Assembly (NCBI GenBank): GCA_963839955.1
Contig: CAWIXB010000001.1
Coordinates: 930,001 to 994,000, forward strand
Direction of reading: 5' to 3'
Source of the DNA: CAWIXB01 sp963839955
Lineage (GTDB): Bacteria; Actinomycetota; Actinomycetes; JACCUZ01
DNA: 64,000 bases
Made by a program: the position numbers and the translations under genes. Shown piece by piece: positions 40,494-49,524 of the stretch (position 1 is its first letter; each line of letters opens with the position of its first letter). Below the pieces are notes generated by a model. It did not search any database and was not told the DNA's origin. It saw only the letters and a list, made by a program, of their open reading frames with translations.

Positions 40494-41336
40494 GTGAAGC
40501 CTGCTGAGCTGGTTCGCGAGGCGGCCGGGCGACTCGAGGCGGCGGGCGTCCCGTCGCCCGAGCACGACGCCTGGGCGCTCCTCGAGCACGCGAGCGGACG
40601 GCGCCGCAGCAGCCTGTCGCTCCTCGATGCGGACGGCGCCGGCGACGTACCGGGCGCTGACGCGTTCGCGGGCTACGTCGAGCGCCGCGCGGCCCGCGAG
40701 CCGCTGCAGCACATCACCGGCCGCGCGTGGTTCCGGCATCTCGAGCTCGCCGTGGGACCGGGAGTCTTCGTGCCGCGGCCCGAGACCGAACTCGTGGCTG
40801 GTGCCGCGATCGAGGCCGCCCAGGCCGTGGACGGTGCTGTGGTCGTGGACCTGGGCACCGGGTCGGGCGCGATCGCGGCCTCGGTCGCCGACGAGGTGCC
40901 CGGGGCGCGGGTCTTCGCGGTGGAGGCCGAGCCGGCGGCGTACGCATGGGCTCAGCGCAACTGTGCCCGGCGGGACATCGACCTGCGCCTCGGCGACATG
41001 GCCGACGCCTTCCACGACCTCGACGGCCGCGTCGACGTGGTGGTCAGCAACCCGCCGTACATCCCGGTCGGTGCGCAGGTGCGCGACCCGGAGGTCGTGG
41101 CGCACGACCCGCCGGCCGCGCTGTGGTCGGGCGCCGACGGGCTTGACGCGATGCGGGTCGTCGAGGGCGTCGCCGCACGGCTGTTGCACGCCGGTGGGGT
41201 GGTGGTCGCCGAGCACGCCGACCTCCAGGGGGCTACTGCTCCGGCCGTGTTCACCGACGCCGGTCGGTGGGCCGGCGTCGTCGACCACCGCGACCTCACC
41301 GGCCGCGACCGCTTCCTCACCGCCCATCTGCGCTGA
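40494..41336 (+). CDS. prmC: Peptide chain release factor N5-glutamine methyltransferase
   Basis: 280 residues from GTG 40494, which gives VKPAELVREAAGRLEAAGV. SAM motif I is VVDLGTGSGAIAASVA and the Gln-binding NPPY is in VVSNPPYIPVGAQV. It methylates the Gln of GGQ in RF1 and RF2. A longer frame begins inside prfA but is not supported. Operon order rpmE-prfA-prmC-tsaC-glyA-wecA-atp is common in actinobacteria. Confidence 0.95.
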   Translation: MKPAELVREAAGRLEAAGVPSPEHDAWALLEHASGRRRSSLSLLDADGAGDVPGADAFAGYVERRAAREPLQHITGRAWFRHLELAVGPGVFVPRPETELVAGAAIEAAQAVDGAVVVDLGTGSGAIAASVADEVPGARVFAVEAEPAAYAWAQRNCARRDIDLRLGDMADAFHDLDGRVDVVVSNPPYIPVGAQVRDPEVVAHDPPAALWSGADGLDAMRVVEGVAARLLHAGGVVVAEHADLQGATAPAVFTDAGRWAGVVDHRDLTGRDRFLTAHLR

Positions 41337-41354
41337 GTGGGAGGATCGGTGGCC

Positions 41355-42008
41355 ATGACGTGGGTGCGCAGGTTCGACACGGCGGACGCGGGGGAGCGGC
41401 GCAGCGGGCTCGAGGTCGCCGCAGCGGCGGTGCGCAGAGGCGAGCTGGTCGTGCTGCCGACCGATACGGTCTACGGGCTCGGCACCGACGCGTTCTCGGT
41501 GGAGGCGGTCGGTGACCTGCTCACGGCCAAAGGGCGCGGCCGGGACATGCCGGTGCCGGTGCTCGTCGGCGCACCGCGGACCCTCGACGGCATCGCGACG
41601 GGGCTGTCACACGAGGCGCGCGCCCTGGTCGAAGGATTCTGGCCGGGTCCGCTGACGCTGGTCTGCCGGGTCCAGCCCTCGCTCACCTGGGACCTCGGTG
41701 AGACCGCGGGCACCGTCGCCGTACGGATGCCCTTGCACCCCGTGGCGATCGAACTGCTGCTCGAGACCGGTCCGATGGCGGTGAGCAGCGCCAACAAGAG
41801 CGGGCAGCCGCCGGCGACCACCGTCGACGAGGCCGTCGAACAGCTCGGCGACGCGGTCTCGGTCTACCTGGACGGCGGCCCCTCGGGCGAGCCGGTGCCC
41901 TCGACCATCGTCGACGTCACCGGTCCCCAACCGAGGCTGCTGCGCGCGGGCGCGCTCTCCGAGGAACTGCTGCGTGAGGTCGCCGGCGAGCTCGCGTCCC
42001 GGCCGTAG
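41355..42008 (+). CDS. tsaC: L-threonylcarbamoyladenylate synthase (Sua5/YrdC/TsaC)
   Basis: 217 residues from ATG 41355 behind GGAGGA; GTG at 41337 is also in frame. LVVLPTDTVYGLGTDAF, AKGRGRDMPVPVLV, WPGPLTLV and PMAVSSANKSGQPP mark the YrdC fold. It makes threonylcarbamoyl-AMP from Thr, bicarbonate and ATP for the t6A37 modification of ANN-decoding tRNAs. It lacks the extra Sua5 C-terminal domain. A TAGAGT hexamer overlapping its stop (42006) may start glyA transcription. Confidence 0.94.
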   Translation: MTWVRRFDTADAGERRSGLEVAAAAVRRGELVVLPTDTVYGLGTDAFSVEAVGDLLTAKGRGRDMPVPVLVGAPRTLDGIATGLSHEARALVEGFWPGPLTLVCRVQPSLTWDLGETAGTVAVRMPLHPVAIELLLETGPMAVSSANKSGQPPATTVDEAVEQLGDAVSVYLDGGPSGEPVPSTIVDVTGPQPRLLRAGALSEELLREVAGELASRP

Positions 42009-42053
42009 AGTGGACGGCGTCCACCTGGACGAGCCCGGTCCCGAGGAGGCCCG

Positions 42054-43364
42054 ATGAGTGCTGTCGACGCCTCGTTCTGGGGTCCCGACTTCGACGAGCT
42101 CACCCGCGAGGACCCCGAGATCGCCGATGTGGTGCTGGGCGAGCTCGACCGCCTGCGCGGCGGCCTCCAGCTGATCGCCAGCGAGAACTTCACCTCGCCG
42201 GCGGTGCTCGCCGCGCTCGGCTCGACGCTGTCCAACAAGTACGCCGAGGGCTACCCCGGGCGGCGCTACTACGGCGGCTGCCAGCAGGTCGACCGGGCCG
42301 AGGAGCTCGCCATCGCGCGGGCCCGCGAGCTGTTCGCCCCGCACGACGGTGAGGGCGCCGCGGACCTGCACGTCAACATGCAGCCCCACTCCGGTGCGAG
42401 CGCGAACCTCGCGGCCTACGCCGCGCTGCTCCAGCCCGGAGACACGGTGCTCGCCATGTCGCTCCCGCACGGCGGTCACCTGACCCACGGCGCGAAGGTC
42501 AGCTTCTCCGGCACCTGGTTCCGGCCAGTGTCCTACACCGTCCGCGAGGACACCGAGCTCCTCGACTACGACGAGGTGCGTGACCTCGCGCTCGAGCACC
42601 GACCGAAGATGATCATCGCGGGAGCCACGGCCTACCCTCGGCTGCTCGACTTCGCGCGGTTCCGCGAGATCGCCGACGAGGTGGGCGCGTGGCTGATGGT
42701 CGATGCCGCGCACTTCATCGGGCTGGTGGCCGGCGGTGCGATCCCCTCGCCCGTGCCTTACGCCGACGTCGTCACGTTCACGACGCACAAGGTGCTGCGC
42801 GGGCCGCGCGGCGGGATGATCGTGTGCCGTCCCGAGCTGGCTGCGCGCATCGACAAGGCGGTGTTCCCGTTCGTCCAGGGCGGCCCGCTGATGCATGTGA
42901 TCGCGGCCAAGGCGGTCGCGTTGCGCGAGTGCCTCGACCCGTCGTACCGCACCTATGCGCGACAGGTGATCTCCAACTGCCAGTCGCTCGCCGAGGGACT
43001 CGCCGCGGAGGGCATGCGCCCGGTCTCGGGCGGCACCGACACGCACCTCGCACTCCTCGACCTGCGCGAGCTCGACATCACCGGCACGCAGGCCGAGCAG
43101 CGCTGCGACGCGGCGGGCATCACGTTGAACAAGAACGCGGTGCCCTACGACCCGCTGCCGCCGATGACGGCGTCGGGCATCCGGGTGGGTACGCCGGCGG
43201 TGACCACGCAGGGCATGACGGAGAGCGACATGAAGGAGGTCGCCTCGCTCATCGGCCGGGCGGTTCGTGACAGCGACGGCCGGGCAGCGAACGAGGTGGC
43301 TGAGTCGGTGCGCGCGCTGACCGAGCGTCGACCGGCGTACCCGAGAACCGCGACACCGGTCTAG
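42054..43364 (+). CDS. glyA: Serine hydroxymethyltransferase
   Basis: 436 residues, ATG behind GAGGAGG. LIASENFTSPAVLAALGS, KYAEGYPGRRYYGGC and the PLP-lysine block VTFTTHKVLRGPRGGM are typical. It interconverts serine and glycine with tetrahydrofolate one-carbon units. A TAGAGT -10 candidate (42006-42011) could give it its own 36-nt leader, and a 13-bp gap leads to wecA. Confidence 0.97.
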   Translation: MSAVDASFWGPDFDELTREDPEIADVVLGELDRLRGGLQLIASENFTSPAVLAALGSTLSNKYAEGYPGRRYYGGCQQVDRAEELAIARARELFAPHDGEGAADLHVNMQPHSGASANLAAYAALLQPGDTVLAMSLPHGGHLTHGAKVSFSGTWFRPVSYTVREDTELLDYDEVRDLALEHRPKMIIAGATAYPRLLDFARFREIADEVGAWLMVDAAHFIGLVAGGAIPSPVPYADVVTFTTHKVLRGPRGGMIVCRPELAARIDKAVFPFVQGGPLMHVIAAKAVALRECLDPSYRTYARQVISNCQSLAEGLAAEGMRPVSGGTDTHLALLDLRELDITGTQAEQRCDAAGITLNKNAVPYDPLPPMTASGIRVGTPAVTTQGMTESDMKEVASLIGRAVRDSDGRAANEVAESVRALTERRPAYPRTATPV

Positions 43365-43377
43365 TCGCCCCGGCACT

Positions 43378-44535
43378 GTGCGCGAGTACCTCCTCACCCT
43401 CGTCGTTGCCGCGTCAATCACCTATCTGATGACGCCGGTCGCCCGGCGCATCGCCGTGCGCTGGGGCGCGATGACCCCGGTGCGCGACCGTGACGTGCAC
43501 GCGGTGCCGACGCCGCGCCTCGGCGGCATCGCGATGCTCGCCGGCTTCGCCGCCGCCCTGCTCGTCGCGAGCCACCTGCCGTTCCTCGGCCCGGTCTTCG
43601 GCCAGAACGACACCGGACGCGCGCTGCTCTCGGGGGCGGTCATCATCTGCCTGCTGGGGGTCGCCGACGACAAGTGGCAGCTCGACGCGGTGACCAAGCT
43701 CGCCGGGCAGGTGCTCGCCGCCGGCGTCATGGTGCTGCAGGGCGTGCAGATGCTTTACCTGCCGTCGGGCGGCGTGTTCGGCCTGGGCGATGACGCCGCG
43801 GTCGGTGCCATCGTCCTCGGCCCGGCGGAGGGCTCGGTGCTGACCGTGCTCGTCGTGATCGTCACGATCAACGCGGTCAACTTCGTCGACGGGCTCGACG
43901 GTCTGGCCGCCGGCATCGTCGCGATCGCGGCCACCGCGTTCTTCGCGTTCTCCTACCTGCTCGCGGTGGAGGAGGAGCTCGAGCGCGCGACCACCTCGAC
44001 GCTCGTGACGGCCGCGCTGATCGGCGTCTGTGTCGGCTTCCTGCCGCACAACTTCAGCCCCGCGCGCGTCTTCATGGGTGACTCGGGGGCCATGCTCATC
44101 GGGCTGGTGCTTGCGTCGTCGACGATCACGCTCACCGGCACGCTCGACCCCAACGCGGTGAGCACCGACATCGCGCCGGCCGTGCTGCCGCTCATCCTGC
44201 CGATCGCGGTGCTCGTGGTGCCCTTCGCCGATCTTTTACTCGCGATCGTGCGGCGGACGATGGCCGGCCGCTCGCCGTTCGCGCCGGACAAGCAGCACCT
44301 GCACCACCGGCTGCTCGAGATCGGCCACTCGCACGCACGTGCGGTCGTGATCATGTACCTCTGGTCGGCGGTCATGGCGTTCGGCGTCACCGCCGTCGCC
44401 TTCCTCGACACGGGCACGCTGGTGATCAGCCTGGCCGTCGTCATCGCCGTGGCCTCGCTCGCGACCGTCAACATCCCGCGCTTGCGCAGGGGACCGGGGA
44501 CGTTCACCGGCATACGGCGTGGGCGGTCGCGGTGA
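43378..44535 (+). CDS. wecA: Undecaprenyl-phosphate sugar-1-phosphate transferase (WecA/TagO family)
   Basis: 385 residues, about 11 transmembrane helices. GVADDKWQLD, NAVNFVDGLDGLAAG and FMGDSGAMLIG are the catalytic motifs of the polyprenyl-phosphate N-acetylhexosamine-1-phosphate transferases, and HHRLLEIGHSH is the cytosolic sugar-specificity loop of WecA-type enzymes. It starts lipid-linked wall glycan synthesis on decaprenyl or undecaprenyl phosphate. It contains a rare TTA leucine codon. Its stop overlaps the next gene (GTGA), so wall priming and the ATP synthase operon are physically linked, as in mycobacteria. Confidence 0.93.
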   Translation: MREYLLTLVVAASITYLMTPVARRIAVRWGAMTPVRDRDVHAVPTPRLGGIAMLAGFAAALLVASHLPFLGPVFGQNDTGRALLSGAVIICLLGVADDKWQLDAVTKLAGQVLAAGVMVLQGVQMLYLPSGGVFGLGDDAAVGAIVLGPAEGSVLTVLVVIVTINAVNFVDGLDGLAAGIVAIAATAFFAFSYLLAVEEELERATTSTLVTAALIGVCVGFLPHNFSPARVFMGDSGAMLIGLVLASSTITLTGTLDPNAVSTDIAPAVLPLILPIAVLVVPFADLLLAIVRRTMAGRSPFAPDKQHLHHRLLEIGHSHARAVVIMYLWSAVMAFGVTAVAFLDTGTLVISLAVVIAVASLATVNIPRLRRGPGTFTGIRRGRSR

Positions 44536-44978
44536 CCGGGCGGGCCGGAGGCAACGAGCGCACCCTGCTGCGCCCGGCGGTGGTGGCCGTGCTGGTGAGC
44601 GGTGGGGTCTGCGCGGCGGTCGCGACGGCGACGGCAGGTGGTCGCGGGCTCGCCTCTGCCGCGCTGGCGGTAGGCCTCGTTCTCAGTTTTCTGCTGGCGG
44701 GCCAGCTCCCGGTCGCGGCTGCCGCCCGCGGCATGCGCGGTCTCGGTGCAGCGCTGCTGGTGCTCGGCTACACGACGCGGGTCGGGCTGCTCCTCGCGGC
44801 CTACCGCGTCGTCACCACCGCCGACGATGATCTCCACGCGCCGGTCGTCGGGGTCACCATCATGGTCACCGGGCTGGGGTGGACCGCGGGCACCGTGTGG
44901 GCCTTCCTGCGGTGGCGCCCGCTCTACGTCGAGCCGGAGTCCGCAGATGCACCCCGGGAGCGCCCGGCGCCGCGCTGA
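44532..44978 (+). CDS. ATP synthase subunit I-like membrane protein
   Basis: 148 residues with four transmembrane helices (about 14-32, 40-58, 70-90, 102-124). Low similarity to any motif, but position immediately before atpZ/atpB and topology fit AtpI-type proteins, thought to help c-ring assembly. GTGA overlap with wecA. The family assignment rests mainly on context. Confidence 0.68.
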   Translation: MTGRAGGNERTLLRPAVVAVLVSGGVCAAVATATAGGRGLASAALAVGLVLSFLLAGQLPVAAAARGMRGLGAALLVLGYTTRVGLLLAAYRVVTTADDDLHAPVVGVTIMVTGLGWTAGTVWAFLRWRPLYVEPESADAPRERPAPR

Positions 44979-44980
44979 GA

Positions 44981-44986
44981 TAGGGT
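44981..44986 (+). promoter_or_regulatory. Leaderless -10 box (TAGGGT) in front of atpZ and the atp operon
   Basis: TAGGGT, 7-nt spacer, ATG 44994, immediately after the stop of the preceding gene; it could drive the whole atp operon. Confidence 0.5.
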
Positions 44987-44993
44987 CGCCGCG

Positions 44994-45227
44994 ATGGTCG
45001 ACCCCCCCGAGGGCACGAGCGACGAGCCGTCGCCCGAACCTGCCCCGATGCGGGAGCCCGACGCCTACGGTGTGCTGAGCTATCTGATCGGTGGCGTGGT
45101 CCTCTACGGCGGCATCGGGTGGCTGGTGGACGCCTGGCTGGACACCCGGGGATTCGTCGCCGTCGGGATCATCCTGGGCGCAGCCGCCGGAATCTGGCTC
45201 GTGTGGCTCCGGTACAGTAAGTCCTGA
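44994..45227 (+). CDS. AtpZ/AtpI-family small membrane protein
   Basis: 77 residues: a 24-residue acidic/proline lead, then two helices (YGVLSYLIGGVVLYGGIGWL and VAVGIILGAAAGIWLVWL) joined by a short loop with WLDTRGF. It matches the AtpZ/AtpI domain placed before atpB, proposed to aid ATP synthase assembly or Mg/Ca handling. Probably leaderless. Confidence 0.82.
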   Translation: MVDPPEGTSDEPSPEPAPMREPDAYGVLSYLIGGVVLYGGIGWLVDAWLDTRGFVAVGIILGAAAGIWLVWLRYSKS

Positions 45228-45251
45228 TCCCGAAACGCTTTTCGTACGCCG

Positions 45252-46073
45252 ATGCACCGCGCCGGAGATGGAGACGCCTTGCACCTGGTAACCGTCGCGC
45301 AGGCGGCTGGAGGGGAGGAGTTTCACGCCCCGGGGCCGGGGGACTTCGAGTTCCCGCCGCTGTTCGGCGAGGGCACGTTCTTCACCAAGCCGATGCTGGT
45401 GATCGTTCTGGGCACGATCGCGATCGGTGCCCTGTTCTACCTCGCCGCCCGCCGCGCGACCCTGGTGCCGGGCAAGGGCCAGTTCGTGGGGGAGAGCATC
45501 TACGGCTTCGTGCGCAACAGCATCGTCGGCGACACCATCGGCGACGAGGGCCGCAAGTTCGTTCCCCTCCTGACGACGATGTTCTGCTTCATCGCCGTGC
45601 TCAACCTCTCGGGCATCTTCCCTGTGCTCCAACTGCCGGCCACTTCCAAGATCGCCATCCCGATGGTCCTCGCGCTCATCTCCTGGACGGTCTTCAACTA
45701 CGTCGGCATCAAGCGGCACGGCTTCGGCGGTTACTTCAAGTCGATGTGCTTCCCGCCGGGTGTGCCGAAGGGGATCTATCCGCTCCTCGCACCGCTCGAG
45801 TTCCTCTCGACGTTCATCATCCGGCCCATCACGCTGACGTTGCGACTCACGCTCAACATGTTCGCCGGGCACCTGGTACTGCTGGTCTGCATCCTCGGCG
45901 GCGAGTTCCTCCTCGTCGAGAAGGGCGGGATCTTCGCGGTGCTCAGCATCGTCCCGTTCGGCTTCAGCATCATCCTGACGTTCTTCGAGGCCTTCGTGCA
46001 GGTGCTGCAGGCCTACGTCTTCGTCCTGCTCACCGCCCTCTACATCGCCGGTGCCCTCGCGGAGGAGCACTGA
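45252..46073 (+). CDS. atpB: F0F1 ATP synthase subunit a
   Basis: 273 residues from ATG 45252, but a TTG at 45279 has the better Shine-Dalgarno (GGAGATGGAG just before), giving 264 residues. Five or six helices; the essential Arg lies in ITLTLRLTLNMFAGH and the proton half-channel in FFEAFVQVLQAYVFVLLTALYI. It couples proton flow to c-ring rotation. First structural gene of atpBEFHAGDC. Confidence 0.95.
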   Translation: MHRAGDGDALHLVTVAQAAGGEEFHAPGPGDFEFPPLFGEGTFFTKPMLVIVLGTIAIGALFYLAARRATLVPGKGQFVGESIYGFVRNSIVGDTIGDEGRKFVPLLTTMFCFIAVLNLSGIFPVLQLPATSKIAIPMVLALISWTVFNYVGIKRHGFGGYFKSMCFPPGVPKGIYPLLAPLEFLSTFIIRPITLTLRLTLNMFAGHLVLLVCILGGEFLLVEKGGIFAVLSIVPFGFSIILTFFEAFVQVLQAYVFVLLTALYIAGALAEEH

Positions 46074-46122
46074 GCGGCGATCCACGACCCGCACGACACC
46101 ATCCACGAAAGGAACCGTCAGC

Positions 46123-46326
46123 ATGGAAGGCAGTCTGAACATGGTGGGCTACGGCCTCGCGGCCATCGGCCCGGGTGTCGGCATCGGCCTGATCTTCGCC
46201 GCCTACATCAACGGGGTCGCTCGCCAGCCGGAGGCGCGTGGTGTCCTGCAGGGCATCGCCATCCTCGGGTTCGCCCTCGCCGAGGCCCTCGCTGTCATCG
46301 GCATCGGCCTCGCGTTCGTGATCTGA
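46123..46326 (+). CDS. atpE: F0F1 ATP synthase subunit c
   Basis: 67 residues, ATG behind GAAAGGA. Helical hairpin: AAIGPGVGIGLIFAAYI, polar loop ARQPEA, then GIAILGFALAEALAVIGIGLA with the proton-carrying Glu. It is short at the N-terminus compared with E. coli. It forms the rotor ring. Confidence 0.97.
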   Translation: MEGSLNMVGYGLAAIGPGVGIGLIFAAYINGVARQPEARGVLQGIAILGFALAEALAVIGIGLAFVI

Positions 46327-46330
46327 CGCG

Positions 46331-46966
46331 ATGATCTCGCACATCCAGTCCGCACAGTCCTTCGTGACGGTGCTCGCGGCCGCGGAGGAGGACGAGCCCA
46401 ACCCCCTGCTGCCGCACCTCTCCGAGCTCATCGTCGGGGCCATCGCCTTCGGCCTGCTGCTGTGGTTTCTCGCCACGAAGGTCTACCCGATGTTCGAGCG
46501 GGTCTACGGCGAGCGCCATGACGCGATCGAGGGCGGCATGGAGCGCGCCAAGGAAGCCGAGGAGGAGGCGAAGGAGACGCTCGCGCAGTACCGCGAGCAG
46601 CTCGCCGACGCCCGGCACGAGGCCGCCCGGCTGCGGGAGGACGCCCGCGAGCAGGGCGCGGCGATCATCACCGAGATGCGTGAGCAGGCCCAGTCGGAAG
46701 GCAGGCGCCTCACCGAGCAGGCCCACATGCAGATCGAGTCGGACAAGTCGAGGGCGCTGCTCGAGCTGCGCAGCCAGGTCGGCACGCTCGCGAGCGACCT
46801 GGCCGGGCGCATCGTCGGCGAGACGCTGCAGGACGACGACCGCGCGCGGCGGGTGATCGACCGGTTCATCGACGAGCTCGAGGCGGAGGCGGACGCCACC
46901 GCGCAGGACGGGACCGAGACCAAAAGCACCGCCGAGTCCGGCGCCGCCACCCGGAGCGACGCGTGA
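46331..46966 (+). CDS. atpF: F0F1 ATP synthase subunit b
   Basis: 211 residues. One N-terminal helix (LIVGAIAFGLLLWFLATKVYP in outline, about residues 33-53) and a long charged coiled coil, then a Glu/Thr-rich tail beyond residue 185. Peripheral stator stalk. A GTGA overlap joins it to atpH. Confidence 0.95.
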   Translation: MISHIQSAQSFVTVLAAAEEDEPNPLLPHLSELIVGAIAFGLLLWFLATKVYPMFERVYGERHDAIEGGMERAKEAEEEAKETLAQYREQLADARHEAARLREDAREQGAAIITEMREQAQSEGRRLTEQAHMQIESDKSRALLELRSQVGTLASDLAGRIVGETLQDDDRARRVIDRFIDELEAEADATAQDGTETKSTAESGAATRSDA

Positions 46967-47802
46967 GCATCGCCGCCATGCAGGGCGTGAGCCGCGCGTC
47001 GTTCGAGGAGGCCAAGGAGAACCTCGAGACGCTGATCGGCTCGGGCCGCACGGCAGGTGCCAAGTTCACCGAGCTCGGCGACGAGCTCTTCCGCGTCGGC
47101 GAGGTGCTCGACCGCGAGCTCGGGCTGCGGCGCGCGCTCACCGACGCGTCGCGCTCGGGCGACGACCGGGCCGAGCTGGCCAGGGCCGTCTTCGCCGAGC
47201 AGGTCTCCGACAACACGATCGACGTGCTGGTGGCTGCGGTGCGGGCCCGGTGGTCGCGGCCGCGCGACCTGGCCGACGCAGCAGAGCTGCTCGCTGTCGA
47301 AGCGGTGGCCGCCGCGGCGGAGCGGGGCCGGCGACTCGACGACGTCGAGGACGAGCTGTTCCGCGTGGGCCGCGTCGTCGCGGGGTCATCAGATCTGCGC
47401 TCGGCCCTCGCCGACCGGTCGGCGCCCATCGACGCCCGGCTGCAGCTCATCGAGGGCCTGCTGTCCGGCAGGGTCGCCGACGAGACGCTGCGCCTGGTCC
47501 GCCAGGCCGTGACGGCGCCCCGCGGGCGCTCGTTCGACCGGACCCTCGAGCTCTTCGGCCAGGTGGCCGCAGACCGGCGCAGCCGCCTGGTCGCCACGAT
47601 CACCGCGGCCGTCCCGTTGACCGAGGAGCAGCGTGGCCGTCTCGGCGCGGTGCTGGCCCGCCTCTACGGGCACGACGTCCACCTCAACGTCGAGGTCGAG
47701 CCCGACCTCGTCGGCGGCGTCCGCGTCGAGATCGGCGACGAGCTGATCGACGGCTCGGTGGTCGCCCGTCTCGACACCGCCCGGCGGCGGCTCGTCCGGT
47801 AG
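46963..47802 (+). CDS. atpH: F0F1 ATP synthase subunit delta
   Basis: 279 residues from GTG, nearly 100 longer than the E. coli subunit, as is usual for actinobacteria. An added N-terminal helical segment of about 95 residues precedes the OSCP-like domain, whose C-terminus reads VEVEPDLVGGVRVEIGDELIDGSV. Joins the stator stalk to the F1 head. Confidence 0.94.
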   Translation: MSIAAMQGVSRASFEEAKENLETLIGSGRTAGAKFTELGDELFRVGEVLDRELGLRRALTDASRSGDDRAELARAVFAEQVSDNTIDVLVAAVRARWSRPRDLADAAELLAVEAVAAAAERGRRLDDVEDELFRVGRVVAGSSDLRSALADRSAPIDARLQLIEGLLSGRVADETLRLVRQAVTAPRGRSFDRTLELFGQVAADRRSRLVATITAAVPLTEEQRGRLGAVLARLYGHDVHLNVEVEPDLVGGVRVEIGDELIDGSVVARLDTARRRLVR

Positions 47803-47868
47803 GCCGACGACAGCCAGACCACTGACCGAACGCACGCGAAAACGTCAGAAGAGAGCAGGGAACAGCCA

Positions 47869-49521
47869 ATGTCCGAGGTCACCATCCGGCCGGAGGAGAT
47901 CCGCGACGCACTCGAGAGCTTCGTCTCGTCGTACGAGCCCGAGGCCGCGGGTCGCGAGGAGATCGGGCACGTGACCGACGCCGGCGACGGCATCGCGCAC
48001 ATCGAGGGTCTGCCCTCCTGCATGACCAACGAGCTGCTCGAGTTCGAGGACGGCACGCTCGGCCTTGCGCTGAACCTCGACGTGCGCGAGATCGGCGCGG
48101 TCGTGCTCGGTGAGTTCCGGGGCATCGAGGAGGGCCAGCCGGTACGCCGTACCGGCGAGATCCTCTCCGTGCCGGTCGGAGACGGCTTCCTCGGTCGCGT
48201 CGTCGACCCGCTCGGCAAGCCGATCGACGGCAAGGGTGAGATCGAGGCGGACGACCGCCGCGCCCTCGAGCTGCAGGCGCCCTCCGTGGTGCAGCGCCAG
48301 GGTGTCAAGGAGCCGCTGCAGACCGGCATCAAGGCGATCGACGCCATGACCGCGATCGGCCGCGGCCAGCGCCAGCTGATCATCGGCGACCGGCAGACGG
48401 GCAAGACCGCCGTGTGCATCGACACGATCATCAACCAGAAGGCCAACTGGGAGAGCGGCGACGCCAAGCTCCAGGTCAAGTGCATCTACGTCGCCATCGG
48501 CCAGAAGGGCTCGACGATCGCGCAGATCCGCGAGGCCCTCGAGGAGTCCGGCGCGATCGAGTACACGACCATCGTGGCGGCCCCCGCGTCCGACCCGGCC
48601 GGCTACAAGTACCTCGCGCCCTACACCGGGTCAGCCATCGGCCAGCACTGGATGTACCAGGGCCAGCACGTGCTCATCGTCTTCGACGACCTGTCCAAGC
48701 AGGCCGACGCCTACCGCGCGGTCTCGCTGCTGCTGCGCCGCCCGCCCGGTCGCGAGGCCTACCCGGGCGACGTCTTCTACCTGCACTCCCGGCTGCTCGA
48801 GCGCTGCGCCAAGCTGTCCGACGAGCTCGGGGGCGGCTCGATGACGGGGCTCCCGATCATCGAGACCAAGGGCAACGACATCTCGGCGTTCATCCCGACA
48901 AACTGCATCTCGATCACCGACGGGCAGTGCTTCCTCGAGACCGACCTGTTCAACTCGGGCGTGCGTCCGGCCATCAACGTCGGCATCTCGGTGTCCCGCG
49001 TCGGCGGCTCGGCCCAGGTCAAGGGCATGAAGAAAGTCGCCGGCCGACTGCGCCTCGACCTCGCCCAGTTCCGTGAGCTCGAGGCGTTCGCGGCGTTCGG
49101 CTCCGACCTCGACGCGTCCTCGAAGGCTCAGCTCGCCCGCGGCTCGCGCCTGGTCGAGCTGCTCAAGCAGCCGCAGTACACCCCGTTCCCGATCGAGCAC
49201 GAGATCGTGTCGATCTGGGCCGGCACCCAGGGCAAGCTCGACGACGTCCCGCTCGAGGACATCGGCCGGTTCGAGAGCGAGTTCACCGACTTCCTGCACC
49301 GCGAGAAGGCGAGCCTGAACGACTCCATCGCCGAGACCAAGAACCTCGACGACGACACCGACCAGGCTCTGAACGACGCGATCGAGGAGTTCAAGAAGCA
49401 GTTCGAGACCCACGAGGGCGAGCTGCTCATCAAGGACGAGCCGGTCGAGGCGATGGAGAAGGACGAGGTCGAGCAGGAGAAGATCACCAAGCACGTCCGC
49501 AAGCCGGCGAAGAAGAGCTAG
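47869..49521 (+). CDS. atpA: F0F1 ATP synthase subunit alpha
   Basis: 550 residues. Walker A GDRQTGKT near residue 172, the DDLSKQADAYR Walker B region and SVSRVGGSAQ signature. Non-catalytic nucleotide site of the F1 head. The C-terminal 40 residues are Lys/Glu-rich and extend past the E. coli end, as in related actinobacteria. Confidence 0.98.
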   Translation: MSEVTIRPEEIRDALESFVSSYEPEAAGREEIGHVTDAGDGIAHIEGLPSCMTNELLEFEDGTLGLALNLDVREIGAVVLGEFRGIEEGQPVRRTGEILSVPVGDGFLGRVVDPLGKPIDGKGEIEADDRRALELQAPSVVQRQGVKEPLQTGIKAIDAMTAIGRGQRQLIIGDRQTGKTAVCIDTIINQKANWESGDAKLQVKCIYVAIGQKGSTIAQIREALEESGAIEYTTIVAAPASDPAGYKYLAPYTGSAIGQHWMYQGQHVLIVFDDLSKQADAYRAVSLLLRRPPGREAYPGDVFYLHSRLLERCAKLSDELGGGSMTGLPIIETKGNDISAFIPTNCISITDGQCFLETDLFNSGVRPAINVGISVSRVGGSAQVKGMKKVAGRLRLDLAQFRELEAFAAFGSDLDASSKAQLARGSRLVELLKQPQYTPFPIEHEIVSIWAGTQGKLDDVPLEDIGRFESEFTDFLHREKASLNDSIAETKNLDDDTDQALNDAIEEFKKQFETHEGELLIKDEPVEAMEKDEVEQEKITKHVRKPAKKS

Positions 49522-49524
49522 CTG